From: a virus
DNA: 40,213 bases
Strand: one strand, 5' to 3'
Virus record (IMG/VR): IMGVR_UViG_3300007352_000032
Coordinates: 1-40,213 of that record
Of the stretch, positions 8,801 to 17,438 are shown one piece after another. Made by a program: the position numbers and the translations under genes. The notes beneath the pieces are model-generated. The model saw only the letters and a list, made by a program, of their open reading frames with translations. It did no database searches and was not told the origin of the DNA. Positions within the stretch are counted from its first letter, which is position 1. Each line of letters begins with the position of its first letter.

Positions 8801-11327
8801 GGATGTCCTTTCGGAACGCCTTGGGCTGAGCCTGTAGAAAGTCCTGCTCGAACCACTTCGTGATGTTGGGGAAGTGCTTCTCGGTGTCCCCCCGAGCGAG
8901 GTAGCGCCTCGTGAACTCGGCGAAGCCCTCCGAGATCCAGCCATTGTGAGGGGGGCTCGGGTACATGGCCCGGCCGAGGTCCAAGAGCTCGACGCGGGCG
9001 TTCGGGCTGACCTGCTTCCAGAGCTGATCGGCTTCATCGAAGACGGCCGGCATCGGGTAGGGATCCCGGATCCGAGTCGAGTCTGGGGCGGCGGCTCGGA
9101 AGTCCCCGAGGACCACGGCATGGAGGGTGTGCCCGAACTCGTGGAGCGCATTCTCGATCTGAGCGGCGTTCTGAAGACGGATGATCCCTTCGTTCGTCCG
9201 AGCCAACGCCATGGCCCCAGATGCTCCTATTTTCTCACTTGGACGGAGCTTGTGTCCGATTCCAACCCTGAGTTTGGGGGGCTTTCCAGCGGCTTCTACG
9301 AGGGCTTTCGGGCTGCCGAGCACCGATCGATATTCGCGACGGAGCCGCGTGTTCAGGGCGTTCTCGAGGACACTCGTCAATTTGCCGATCGTCTCGACGG
9401 GGGCGGGGACGTAGCGATTGGCTCCCCAGCGCTTGGACCCCTGAAGCCTCGGGTGCCGGAATGGGCGCTTCTCCGGGAAGAGATCGTCCGGGAAGAAGAT
9501 GTTGGCGCGCTTCCGGGCGGCTTTGAGGACCTCGTCCGGTGTCTGGGCGGAGGCCATGGCGGCGGCCGTGTCGAGAATCGAGGGCTCCTTCGCCACGTCG
9601 ACCTCGGCTCCACGGCTCGCCCGGGCTCCTTCGTAGGAAGGTGCCGTAGCGGCCGGAGGTCTCTCCTTGGGCTTTCGGATGAAGTGGAACTCGGCGTTGA
9701 GGTACTTGACCTCGCTGTCCCTCACCTTGACGGGGTCCATGGCCTGGACGAGATCGGCCCTCGAGAGGATCACGTCTCCGCGCCGGTGCGCCTCGACGAG
9801 CTGCCGGTTGAAGTCCTCCCTCGAGGCCAAAGGCTTCTCCTTCGAGAAGCGCTCCCAGAGGTCCGAGATGAAGACCTTCTCGGATTGGTTCCACCCCGGC
9901 GTGTCGTAGGCGAGCTTCGAGACGTCCCGAACGAACTGCTCCGGGGCGTCCGGGGCGTCCGGCGCTTCCGGCTCCCTCGGCGCTTCCGGCTCCCTCGGCG
10001 GCTCCGGCTCTCGAGGCATCGTTTCTCTGGGAGCCGGCGGCGTTGGCTCGAGGGGAGCTTCCCTTGGGACTTCCTTGGGGATTGGCTCGACTTCGGGCCT
10101 GGGCTCGAGGGGTCTGGGCTCCGGGGCCCGCGGCGGCTCCGGTTCTCTGACCGCTGGAGCCTCGCCTTTGCTCAAGGCGCCGAGTCCACCCCCCAGGGCG
10201 CCGGCGATGGCCATGCCGGTCCCGATCCGGGCGGCAGCTTCCTTGTACTTGCCCTCCTGGATGAGCTTGGCGGTCTCCGGCTCGGCGAGAAGCGGGAGAG
10301 CGTTCTCTCCGGAAGCCAGGAGCGCCTCCTTGGCGACTCGGCCCGCCTTCGTGGCTCCCATGGTCTCGAAGAGCTTGACGGCCCGCAGGGCGCCTCCGGC
10401 TCCTCCTCCGAGGACCCCGAGGAAGCCTTCGGTGGCGGGATCCCGATCGGGGCGGAGTGCCGCGGCGCCTCCGTAGCCGAGCCCCTCGGAGATGGCTCCC
10501 AGGAGGGCTCCTCCCAGCTTGGGGTTCTTCCGAACGATGTCTAGGACCTTGGGGATCGCTTTGGTGATGCCCTTCCTGGCTAGGCCGGAGAAGGCCATTC
10601 CAGGAACGACGAAAGCCGCGAGTTCTCCCACGGACTGTCCGATTGGAGCGGGCTCCGAGGGAGTGAGATCGGGACGGATGATCGGGAGGACCTGGGAGAG
10701 CTGGTCCGTCATGGACGTCGCCGTCGACATCTCCTTGTGCGGGTAGAGGTTGGCCAACTTGGACATCATGACCAAGGCGGCTTGGGCGGCGTCCGTCTCG
10801 AGGAGACCTCGGGCGATGCCCTTCTCTTCCATCGACTGGGCGAGCTCTGGACCGAGGAAGCCTCGGACGCCGGCCTGGACGTTGCGGCCGATCGTCCCTG
10901 TTCGGGGGTCCTCCTGGAATCTCTGCTGCAGCTCGGCCTTCAGTCCCTCGACGTAGGAGCTCTGCCTGGGGACGAAGCCTTGGGAAGCGACGGCCAAGGA
11001 CTCCATCTGCCGGCGGAGCTTCTTCCTCTCCTCGGAGGGGAGGTTCTGGAACTGCGCCATGTGGCGGGCGGCGACGGCCGAGGATTGGGGATTCTTGGGG
11101 TCGTAGCCACGCGCGAAGAGCCATGACTGAGCCGCTTCGGCCGTCTGGACGAGAGCGGGCGGCATCTGCTGGTAGAGCTTGGGGTCGTAGTCGGCTCTCT
11201 GCTTGCTTCGTGCCGCCGCCTCGATGTCCGAGACGAATTCCTCGTCGGGAGGAGGCAGGTACTCCGGCTCGAGCCCCTTGGGATTACTGGGCCCCGGGGG
11301 GACGTAGTACCGCGGGTCGTCCTGCAT
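5859..11327 (-). CDS. Giant polyvalent internal virion protein with zincin-like and LPD38-like domains, 1822 aa
   Basis: Domains as seen: (a) residues 1-390, helical, ending in several glycine/alanine-rich hydrophobic stretches (about 230-250, 270-290, 300-317, 370-385) that could insert in a membrane. (b) 390-465, a linker of PREPEAP-like repeats. (c) around 729-733, HEFGH within ALHEFGHTLHAVVLGD, followed about 70 residues later by ISEGFAEF (residues 798-805), the pattern of a zincin metallopeptidase with HExxH plus a downstream glutamate. (d) about 1270-1680, a region resembling Large Polyvalent-protein Domain 38, including LRPAFIVKELFRNN, RRINDFALFYTATINAQRN and NKDLFTGRPIVPEYG. (e) a charged helical C-terminus. 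Such proteins are packed in the head and ejected with the DNA; the peptidase may act during ejection or on host proteins. It is the last gene of the leftward virion block. Confidence 0.8.
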   Translation of the reverse strand: MQDDPRYYVPPGPSNPKGLEPEYLPPPDEEFVSDIEAAARSKQRADYDPKLYQQMPPALVQTAEAAQSWLFARGYDPKNPQSSAVAARHMAQFQNLPSEERKKLRRQMESLAVASQGFVPRQSSYVEGLKAELQQRFQEDPRTGTIGRNVQAGVRGFLGPELAQSMEEKGIARGLLETDAAQAALVMMSKLANLYPHKEMSTATSMTDQLSQVLPIIRPDLTPSEPAPIGQSVGELAAFVVPGMAFSGLARKGITKAIPKVLDIVRKNPKLGGALLGAISEGLGYGGAAALRPDRDPATEGFLGVLGGGAGGALRAVKLFETMGATKAGRVAKEALLASGENALPLLAEPETAKLIQEGKYKEAAARIGTGMAIAGALGGGLGALSKGEAPAVREPEPPRAPEPRPLEPRPEVEPIPKEVPREAPLEPTPPAPRETMPREPEPPREPEAPREPEAPDAPDAPEQFVRDVSKLAYDTPGWNQSEKVFISDLWERFSKEKPLASREDFNRQLVEAHRRGDVILSRADLVQAMDPVKVRDSEVKYLNAEFHFIRKPKERPPAATAPSYEGARASRGAEVDVAKEPSILDTAAAMASAQTPDEVLKAARKRANIFFPDDLFPEKRPFRHPRLQGSKRWGANRYVPAPVETIGKLTSVLENALNTRLRREYRSVLGSPKALVEAAGKPPKLRVGIGHKLRPSEKIGASGAMALARTNEGIIRLQNAAQIENALHEFGHTLHAVVLGDFRAAAPDSTRIRDPYPMPAVFDEADQLWKQVSPNARVELLDLGRAMYPSPPHNGWISEGFAEFTRRYLARGDTEKHFPNITKWFEQDFLQAQPKAFRKDIQEIRGDLEAMRSATAVERVTSQAVGLQKRKPPLRQRVREAKQKIIAGAARFQRSQINSFLPLKKAQKEAERILSLQGDTLPYNARPAEAAEAFRGNPRSILDTWFKKRQLDYAGREVGPGYLEIWKQAREDSGLDNVELTALLIANRNVQIELSKGSELLREAPLPKEVVNTIPFEDSKEALGDLLEQGGEAAQTFLSQHDNFFSNLNRWVQHFGRFLPESKLETILELNPGWVRYERYFGDLNAALRAEMGNAPGGGKARAGTSLTKVLRGAGERIQNPIQASYDEMLHRMQMAYEANVKLHVRNMASVVPGMGYTATRVGQPIRYEKVPQEVSQRYVAKYLETVGEDLRQRGFPDETFQETLNAMKENLKELYGDHSMEALEYVIPLQGKKGPREPIEKIVLDGDQVEFWEISPDIVQAIESTRPYHYPRFAQILSNNQRRVKLTTTALRPAFIVKELFRNNIWAGFRSKDPVQFYRHFFRYTAEAISNVLPKGMQLDQKMHRIRNWYESFGGMSAALMKGSRDQARAFYSEIDKDFQSRLSKLNPINGIEKILRGIEGASLTMENAPRASEIAVWMKKNGIQDVSQIQETDVIDLLRAGKEAAVDFSQAGTAARRINDFALFYTATINAQRNVYGFMRQHPVRFWMGTMALAGPTLALYFKNRKEPWYQDLEREDRMFNWHITKDLKVPMPREFALFVKTPEMIFSQLEGEDDDALERLGEAFVENSLPLSKVPGIPVPVLPSNVFADFFMEKVSNKDLFTGRPIVPEYGPHGVHAPRRQQFGPHTSQLAIWIGQNLDWSPKKIDHFMTSFFGPLSRDLAKSADRAFFGLSEKQFGAEEVLAREIPSPEEGSESSIWGNALSGFTRIYRGRFHEDLMKKRDELEVRKQTLGEADKPWTNQDEARLAIVRDALAANFLAWKLRGRLPAEDRSQVEDWIAENSRRALDEKLSKREVTRYKKEVEAWYEKRMRELTLQRR
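9484..9508. repeat. 25-bp sequence repeated exactly at 39504-39528
   Basis: The 25 bases starting TCGTCCGGGAAG and ending TTGGCGC are identical at the two places and extend with single mismatches on both sides. Here they lie inside the giant virion gene, read on the opposite strand as part of ANIFFPDDLF. At the other site they are coding in another small gene. Confidence 0.75.
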
Positions 11328-12336
11328 TGCCGGCCACTCCTTGCTGGGTCAGCTTGTACTCGCCGGCTGCCTTGGCCACGGCCTCCTCGAGAGGAACACC
11401 TCGGTCGAGGTAGTGTTTGGCACGGGCCATGACGGCCTCGTAGTTCTCGTCTCCCGGCATCAAGCCGAAGCGCCCTCTCATCTCTTCGAAGAGCTGGTCC
11501 ATGATGGAGGGAGCGCTCGTCGGTGTCCCGGTCATGACCGAGGTGTCGCCTCCCCCGATCTGCTTGAGGAGAGCTCCGAACATCTGAGGGTCGAGGGTCC
11601 CGGACTGGGGGAGCATTCCTTGGGGCTGCTGGAGCAGTCCGCCGCCTCCCGCTCCGCCGCCGCCGAGTCCCAAGATCGAGAAGGCCTCCAAGAGACCTTG
11701 AGTCTTGTCGTACTCGTAGTCCCCCCTCAGTCCTTGCTGAGCGCCCTCTTTGGCGCGCAGTGCCGCGCGCATCACATCCTCGATCTCGTCGACGGTACTG
11801 GCCCGGTGGAGCTGGGCTTTGAGGGCGAGAGCTTCGTCTCTCCTGAGGAAGGGAGATTGCTCGATGCCGTCCGCTCCCTTGGCCCACTTGCTCATCGCGT
11901 CGATGTCCTTGAGGGCTGACGACCTCATGGCCTTGGTCGATTCCCCTCCGAGGCCTTCGGAGTAGTTTCCGCGGCCGAGCTCCATGGACCGGCCGTAGGC
12001 GTCGGCGCGCTGCTGCTCGATGTCGAGCTGGCGCTGCCTGTACTTCTCGTCCTGAGCCGCCATGTCCTTCTTGAACTGGAGGTTCATCTCCTCCATGGTC
12101 TTCTCGTGAGCCCTCTTCTCCTCGAAGCCTCTCTGGCGAGCGGCTTCCATCGAGACCTGGGCATCCAGGGCCCTTTCGGACTGTTTCTGCTGGGCGAGGG
12201 CCGAGCCGATCGAGGCCATGTACGGGGTGAGCTGCTGGAAGAGATCCCCCACAGACCGCCAGGGAGACTTGATCCCTTGGAGGTAGCGCTGCTGCGCGAG
12301 GAGCTCGAGCTGGCGGAGGTTCTGATCGTCAGGCAT
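11284..12336 (-). CDS. Probable internal virion / ejection protein, 350 aa
   Basis: Begins at ATG 12336, which shares one base with the preceding stop (TAATG). Residues about 50-120 form a long, heptad-like charged helix (QRGFEEKRAHEKTMEEMNLQ and onward). Residues 220-245 are glycine-rich (LGLGGGGAGGGGLL), and the C-terminal part is helical with GLMPGDENYEAVMARAKHYL. The size, coiled coil and glycine-rich hinge, and the position between a 260-residue alanine/glutamine-rich protein and the giant polyvalent protein, match the set of two or three internal proteins that podoviruses eject with DNA. No specific family is recognised. It overlaps the giant gene's start by 44 bp. Confidence 0.65.
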   Translation of the reverse strand: MPDDQNLRQLELLAQQRYLQGIKSPWRSVGDLFQQLTPYMASIGSALAQQKQSERALDAQVSMEAARQRGFEEKRAHEKTMEEMNLQFKKDMAAQDEKYRQRQLDIEQQRADAYGRSMELGRGNYSEGLGGESTKAMRSSALKDIDAMSKWAKGADGIEQSPFLRRDEALALKAQLHRASTVDEIEDVMRAALRAKEGAQQGLRGDYEYDKTQGLLEAFSILGLGGGGAGGGGLLQQPQGMLPQSGTLDPQMFGALLKQIGGGDTSVMTGTPTSAPSIMDQLFEEMRGRFGLMPGDENYEAVMARAKHYLDRGVPLEEAVAKAAGEYKLTQQGVAGNAGRPAVLRPPGAQ

Positions 12337-13118
12337 TACTGGAAGCCCTCGTAGAGGCCTCCGAGCTCTTGGGCCATCCGCTGGTAGTCGTAGAGCGACT
12401 GGCGATTGAGCTGGTTGGCCTGGATCTTCTCTCTGTTGGCGGCGGCGGTGTTGGCGAGCTGCGCTTGCCGATTGGCGATGAGACCGGCGCTCGAACCGGA
12501 CATTCCCGTCCGAGCGAGGGCGTTCTCCATCTGCCGGTTGGCGTCAATCATGCCCGCCCCCCGGATCTGGGCGAGCTGCTCCGGAGAGATGACGTCGGTA
12601 TTGACGTTGGCGTAGTTGAAGCCGTAGCCGGAGCTGATCCCTCCCGGCTTGGCGTAGGCGTCCTCGATCTGCTGCCCCGTGGAGAGCTGAGGGGCGTTTC
12701 TCAGCGAATTCTGGTAGCCCTGGTAACCGCCGCCTCTCCACGCCTTGTCGACGGCATCGAACCCACCGGTTTGAAACTGGTGGAGGTAGAAGCGCTCCTC
12801 GGGGGTGCGCATGGCGTCGTCCTTCGACATCGCGGACCGGATCTTGTTGTAGATCGGGTTGTTCGACATCGAGGCGAGCTGGGCGTACTGGGCGCCCATG
12901 CCCTTGTCGGCGCCGAGGAACTGCTGGGCGAAGTTTTCGAAGGCCGCGATGTTGAGCGGAGAGCCCCGCTCGGTGAGCGCTTCGGCCCACGTGCGCCTGG
13001 ACGCCTTGTTGACCTCTCTCTTGGCTTGCTTCTGCTCTTGCTGCTGGCCGTAGATGTCGGCGCCGGTGCCCATCACCGCCGATGCGATGCCGAGGAGAGC
13101 CGCTGTTTCAATTCCCAC
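12336..13118 (-). CDS. Probable internal virion protein, 260 aa, GTG start
   Basis: The frame stays open far upstream, but that part is arginine-rich and overlaps the GNAT-like gene. The start is set at GTG 13118, which has AGGAGGT at 13123-13129, five bases upstream. The N-terminus (VGIETAALLGIASAVMGTGADIYGQQ) is a short hydrophobic helix, followed by a glutamine/lysine coiled coil. The rest is rich in asparagine, glutamine, alanine and tyrosine, like virion assembly or internal core proteins (for example GMSGSSAGLIANRQAQLANTA). Its place ahead of the two larger internal proteins supports a role in the ejected core. The call is inferred from composition and order. Confidence 0.7.
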   Translation of the reverse strand: MGIETAALLGIASAVMGTGADIYGQQQEQKQAKREVNKASRRTWAEALTERGSPLNIAAFENFAQQFLGADKGMGAQYAQLASMSNNPIYNKIRSAMSKDDAMRTPEERFYLHQFQTGGFDAVDKAWRGGGYQGYQNSLRNAPQLSTGQQIEDAYAKPGGISSGYGFNYANVNTDVISPEQLAQIRGAGMIDANRQMENALARTGMSGSSAGLIANRQAQLANTAAANREKIQANQLNRQSLYDYQRMAQELGGLYEGFQ

Positions 13119-13633
13119 AAGGACCTCCTGTACGTCACTCCGTAGACGTCGTTTTGGTCGCGCTTTCGTGCGAGACGCATCATCTCGCGGCTGCCTCTGG
13201 ACACCTCGAACTTGATCTCGGTCGCGCCTCGGCGCTCTGCCTCTAGCAGTGTGGCCAGGCTGAGGCGCCGATACAAGCCCCCCTTGCGGAGCCCTGGGTG
13301 GAGGAAGGAGTTGCCGATCTCCCAGAGAGAGCCCAGCGCCGGGATGGCGATCTGCATTCCGCAGGGTCCCATGGGCGGTACTTCGAGGAGCACGCAGAAG
13401 GGGGCTCTGGAGAGGAGAGGCCTCTTCTTGGTGGCAAGGACGGCGATGCCCTCGAGATCCAAGGCTTCTTCGTCGGTGGGCTCTCTGCCCTGGATCTCCA
13501 CGAACGCGGCTCCGATGAGCCAGCAGACGGCCTCGATGTCCTCGGGTGTCGCTAACCGACATCCTTGATGAGGAAGAGCCGGATCACCCCCGAGGTCTGG
13601 GTCGCCGTGAGGTAGAGCGTCTGCTTGTCCCAT
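13073..13633 (-). CDS. GNAT-like acetyltransferase-type protein, up to 186 aa
   Basis: The recognisable part begins at CRLATPEDIEAVCWLI and continues to IGNSFLHPGLRKGGLYRRL followed by SLATLLEAERRGATEIKFEV. This is the pattern of the GNAT fold: the N-terminal beta-alpha unit, the R/G-rich acetyl-CoA loop (here HPGLRKGGL) and the following helix and strand. The loop lacks the complete Q/RxxGxG/A signature, so activity is uncertain. The only ATG that includes the whole domain is at 13633, overlapping the upstream gene by 82 bp; a later in-frame GTG would remove the first strand. GNAT-like proteins occur near internal virion genes of several podovirus groups. The downstream overlap with the 260-residue gene is 46 bp. 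Confidence 0.6.
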   Translation of the reverse strand: MGQADALPHGDPDLGGDPALPHQGCRLATPEDIEAVCWLIGAAFVEIQGREPTDEEALDLEGIAVLATKKRPLLSRAPFCVLLEVPPMGPCGMQIAIPALGSLWEIGNSFLHPGLRKGGLYRRLSLATLLEAERRGATEIKFEVSRGSREMMRLARKRDQNDVYGVTYRRSLWELKQRLSSASHRR

Positions 13634-13884
13634 CGTCTCCTCTGCGCCTCCGTCGCATAGACCGAGAAGCCCGCGTTGATCTCCGAGAGGACGGCATCCG
13701 GCTTTGCCCCGAGCTCGTGGTGGACCGAGATCTCGGCGCCCGAGGTCTGCCCTGTCTGGAACTCGACGACATCCCATCGGAGCTGCTTCGCGTCGGCGAC
13801 CAGCGCCGTCACCTGCCGCATCCAATCCTCGATGTCGGGCCTTTCGGGGAACTTCGGGGGGATGAGTGTGGACTCGGTGGTCAT
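13552..13884 (-). CDS. Small structural-type protein, 110 aa
   Basis: ATG 13884 overlaps the stop of the nozzle gene as ATGA and follows GGAG by a few bases; an in-frame extension to 13920 is less likely. The first 40 residues are helical. The last 70 are beta-rich with alternating polar residues (AEISVHHELGAKPDAVLSEI; TLYLTATQTSGVIRLFLIKD), reminiscent of small tail or fibre-associated proteins. No family was recognised. Its place directly after the adaptor and nozzle genes supports a tail role by inference only. Confidence 0.65.
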   Translation of the reverse strand: MTTESTLIPPKFPERPDIEDWMRQVTALVADAKQLRWDVVEFQTGQTSGAEISVHHELGAKPDAVLSEINAGFSVYATEAQRRRWDKQTLYLTATQTSGVIRLFLIKDVG

Positions 13885-16800
13885 AGTCTCCTCGATTGAG
13901 GGCGGACGCGGTAGTAGCACTCGAGGATTTCGACGGGGCTGTTCGGGTCGGGCTGATCGAAGATCATTTGCCAGTCTTGGCCTGCTCTCGCGACCGAGAG
14001 ACGTTGCCGTCGCCTGGTCGAGGACGGCGTCACGGAGAGATCGGTCACGACGGTCGCACCGTCGATGAGGGCAGAGATCGCGACCGCGTCACCCGACGCA
14101 TTGGCCTCCTCCTCGAGGACCAGGTAGAGCTCGGCGACGTAGGTGAACTGGTGAGGGCTCCCGAAGTCTTCCTCCCTGGACCGGATGGACAGAGGGATCC
14201 CGGCCATCCGGTAGGAGTTGCCGGCGGCGTTGGGACTGCCGGAGGCGAAGTCCCCATCGAAGGTGAGGGACGTCGTCTCGTTGGAGAGGATCCGCCCCGA
14301 GGCTCCGGTCGAGAGGTTCTCGAAGACCACGCCTCGAAGCCCGTCTCCAGAAGTCGGCCAGGCGGCGGCGCTGTTCTGGGCGCTCGTGAGGTTGCCCCCG
14401 GTCAGGGCTCCCTTCAGGTCGCTCGCCGTCCCGGCTCCGTCGTTGTGGAGGGTGAAGAGCTCGACGAGGAATCCTTGCCAGCCGGCGTAGACGACGAGGT
14501 CTCCGGTGTCCGGGTCCCGGACGGCGGCGAGGGCGGTGAGCTCGAGGGAATGGGCCTCCCAGCCCGAGCCCTGTTCTTCGGGGCCTCGTGGCAGGTTGAA
14601 GACATAGAGCCTGTTGTTGGTGCTCTGGCTCTCGCCGAAGGTGACGGCCATCAAGACTTGATGCAGGTTGGGCGCATAGGTGGAGACCCAGAGTCGGCTC
14701 TGGGAGTCGTTCCAGAGGTCGACGTCCTTTTGGATATTCCCGCCGAGGTAGGTCTGGTTGTTGTACGTGTCGATATAGGGGCCCTTCTTCGTCGGGTAGT
14801 ACAGGACGTCCTCGTGGGCGGCGATCGAGCCTTGGCCCACCGAGGAGGTCGAGACGTTGAAGGGGTTCAGGTTGTAGGCGAGGGGGGTATTCCCCGAGAG
14901 GATGTACTTCTTGGTCAGCGTGAAGACGCAGAGTTGGCCATTTTGGACCTGGAGGGCCGTGCAAGGCTCTTCGACGAAGAAGCTGCCTTCCACGAATTCT
15001 GGCCGGTTGACTGGGCTGTAGACGATCTCTCTCGGGTCCGTGGTCTTCGCACCGAAGAGGCGGCTCCTGTGAACCGCTATGGCCGAGAGCCGCGGCATCC
15101 GGATCACCGTGGTGTCCAAGACCTCGACGGAGGTCTCTGGATCGGCGGAGACGGTCTGGGTGTTGACGTTGTCGATCTCGTACTCGCCCTGGAAGAAGAA
15201 GAGCCCCGTCGATTCGTTGTCGAGGGTCATCCAGATCTCGACATGAGTCACCTGGTCGTCTTGGAGTGCGGCTACGGCTGCCGAGTAGTCGACTACGATG
15301 TTCTGTCCGGCGCTCGGGGTGACCGAGGCTCCCGAAGAGGAGATTGAGCGTTTGCCCGCTCTCTTGTTGAGGAAGGTGATTCGGAAGCGATAGGCGGCAT
15401 TGACCAGGCTCGAGCCCGAGCCCGACGCGCTGAGCCCGGGGGCGACGGACGGCGTCTCAGGGGTGAGGATGTTGACGTCGATCCCGTCGAAGTCGTAGGG
15501 GAAGTCCGCCTGGTTGGAGATGATGAGGTAGCCGTGCATCGGCTGGAAGAGCGTCGGAGAGGTGTCCGAGAAGGCGACGCCGGCTCGCTTCAAGACGAGG
15601 CTCTCATCGACGAGCTCGAAGATGCTGGAATGGATGTGGGCGATGATGTGTTGCCCAGAGGCGTCGACGTTCCCTTGAGTATCCCCCGACTTCTCGAAGT
15701 CGTAGATTCCATGGACCCTCGGGGATTCCGTAGGCGAGACGGCTCCTTCGCCCCACTCGTTGTCGTTGATGGCCCCATTATCGAACATGTTCACGCCCAG
15801 GGTCTTCAGCGTGGCGTCCTGTCCGTTGCCTGAGCGGTCGAACAAGGTCGTGAACGAAGAGCGGTCGAGATCGAAGTGGTAGATGATCTTGGCGCGTCCG
15901 CCAATGACCCCTTCTGGATCGATGATGCCGCCATTGGCCGTTATCTCGTCATAGAGGTCGTCGAGATCGAGCCATTCATGCCAGATGGCGTACTGGTCGA
16001 TGATGCCTGGGAACCCGGACCGGAAGTCCGAAGCCAGAAATGTATCATGTTCTGCTCCGATGAAGGCGTTTGCGCCGGCGAGCAGCCCATTAGTGCTCAC
16101 GGCTTGAGCGGTCGTATCGGTGACGACGGCATTGTCATTGAGCTTGAACTTACCTTGCATGTTCGCATTGCCGGAATAATCTCCGGAGCCATCGAACGTT
16201 GCGAGGATGAGGTATTCCGTGTCTCTCGAGAGGCTGTCGCTGGACGTGACGGTCACCGAAGAGACCGAAGCCAGCTTGACCTCGAGCGTGATAGTATCGT
16301 TCCCGCTCGATGAGTCGATGTGGAGGTAGATCGGTGCAGTCCCTGTGCCTCCAGTCGCTGGCCGTTGGAAGAGGGCGTAATCCGGGGATCCTGAGAAGGC
16401 GCCATCTCCGAGCCTCGGGATCTTCACCCGGAGAGCGATCGTGAAATAGGCACTGCCGCTCCCGGCCTCGAGGTCTGCCCAGAAAACCGAGTCGGGCATC
16501 TGGACGTAGGAGGTGTAGCGATTGAAGTGGAGGGAATGGGTGCCGGTCAGGGCCTCTCGCTCGGACCATTGTGGCACACTGGCGGTCATGATGCCGTCCC
16601 TCTCGGAGATCTTCTCCTCGAAGAGGGCTTGCTGGCCTTCGTTGAAGGGGATGTAGAACTCGAGGTCTTCTCCCCAGAGGTATCTCGGGATTCCGATCGA
16701 TTGGTAGGCGGCGAGCTCGGAGGCGCTGAGGGCCTTGCTCCAGAGCCGCACCTCGGAGAGCTCGCCGGTGAAGAGCTCTGAGATGTCGTTGTCGACGTTG

Positions 16801-17438
16801 CCCGAGTCGGGGAGTGCCCCGAAGTAGACGAAGGCGTCGTCGTCCATCTTGATCGCGGTCGGACTGGGCGAATTGATAGCGGCGCTCCCATCGTCCGCGA
16901 AGGAGCCGCCTTCCTCGGCGAGCCAGAGTTGGAGCTCGTCGGCCGTATCGTTCTTGATGATCGCGATATGGTAGAGCGTATTGGGCTGGAGGACGGTCGT
17001 CCCCGTGATGGCGATCGAGGCTCCGTTCGCGACGTCTCTCGAGTCGAAGCGGAGGACGTGGTCGGAGCCGCGGATGAAGAGCCTCAAGGTGTAGGTCGCG
17101 CTGTCCGCCCTCTTGGCGTAGATCTCTTGGTTCGTGCTGCTGAGAGAGGGTCCTGTCCGGATCTTGCACTCGAAGGTCCATTCGGTCCCTGGGGTATTGA
17201 GGACCGTTCGGAGGATCGCGATCGAGGGGAACCAACCGAAGTTGGTGCCATCGAACGAAGCGGCTGCCTTCGTCGCCGTCGTGAGATGCTTCTTCTTGAA
17301 GCCTTTGCGCTTCCTGAGGGTCAGATCGCGGAATGTGGCGTTGAGGGCATCTTCGACCTCGTCTTGCCCGATCTTCGAAGGGTCGAGCCTCTTATTGATC
17401 GAGCGGAACGATCCATAGCCGATGGGGTCGAGAGGCAT
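13881..17438 (-). CDS. LamG-domain / tail nozzle fusion protein, 1185 aa
   Basis: Start at ATG 17438, sharing a base with the adaptor stop (TGATG). After an N-terminal segment (MPLDPIGYGSFRSINKRLDP), residues roughly 85-245 and 295-520 are two concanavalin-like/LamG domains, shown by YTLRLFIRGSDHVLRFDSRD and VRLWSKALSASELAAY in the first and GIIDQYAIWHEWLDLDDLYD in the second. From about 560 the protein resembles the beta-propeller nozzle or stabilisation proteins of podoviruses: HRSRLFGAKTTDPREIVYS, PVNRPEFVEGSFFVEEP and CVFTLTKKYILSG, ending in beta-rich C-terminal repeats with YYRVRPQS. Known nozzle proteins close the tail channel. LamG domains bind sugars or proteins and may give this nozzle a receptor-binding skirt. 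The size is well above T7 gp12 (about 800 residues), consistent with the inserted lectin domains. Confidence 0.75.
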   Translation of the reverse strand: MPLDPIGYGSFRSINKRLDPSKIGQDEVEDALNATFRDLTLRKRKGFKKKHLTTATKAAASFDGTNFGWFPSIAILRTVLNTPGTEWTFECKIRTGPSLSSTNQEIYAKRADSATYTLRLFIRGSDHVLRFDSRDVANGASIAITGTTVLQPNTLYHIAIIKNDTADELQLWLAEEGGSFADDGSAAINSPSPTAIKMDDDAFVYFGALPDSGNVDNDISELFTGELSEVRLWSKALSASELAAYQSIGIPRYLWGEDLEFYIPFNEGQQALFEEKISERDGIMTASVPQWSEREALTGTHSLHFNRYTSYVQMPDSVFWADLEAGSGSAYFTIALRVKIPRLGDGAFSGSPDYALFQRPATGGTGTAPIYLHIDSSSGNDTITLEVKLASVSSVTVTSSDSLSRDTEYLILATFDGSGDYSGNANMQGKFKLNDNAVVTDTTAQAVSTNGLLAGANAFIGAEHDTFLASDFRSGFPGIIDQYAIWHEWLDLDDLYDEITANGGIIDPEGVIGGRAKIIYHFDLDRSSFTTLFDRSGNGQDATLKTLGVNMFDNGAINDNEWGEGAVSPTESPRVHGIYDFEKSGDTQGNVDASGQHIIAHIHSSIFELVDESLVLKRAGVAFSDTSPTLFQPMHGYLIISNQADFPYDFDGIDVNILTPETPSVAPGLSASGSGSSLVNAAYRFRITFLNKRAGKRSISSSGASVTPSAGQNIVVDYSAAVAALQDDQVTHVEIWMTLDNESTGLFFFQGEYEIDNVNTQTVSADPETSVEVLDTTVIRMPRLSAIAVHRSRLFGAKTTDPREIVYSPVNRPEFVEGSFFVEEPCTALQVQNGQLCVFTLTKKYILSGNTPLAYNLNPFNVSTSSVGQGSIAAHEDVLYYPTKKGPYIDTYNNQTYLGGNIQKDVDLWNDSQSRLWVSTYAPNLHQVLMAVTFGESQSTNNRLYVFNLPRGPEEQGSGWEAHSLELTALAAVRDPDTGDLVVYAGWQGFLVELFTLHNDGAGTASDLKGALTGGNLTSAQNSAAAWPTSGDGLRGVVFENLSTGASGRILSNETTSLTFDGDFASGSPNAAGNSYRMAGIPLSIRSREEDFGSPHQFTYVAELYLVLEEEANASGDAVAISALIDGATVVTDLSVTPSSTRRRQRLSVARAGQDWQMIFDQPDPNSPVEILECYYRVRPQSRRL

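Noticed and set aside
13073-13562. N-terminal extension of the 260-residue internal protein to 13562
   Set aside because: The extra 148 residues are arginine/histidine-rich and overlap the GNAT-like gene. The GTG at 13118 has an ideal ribosome binding site.
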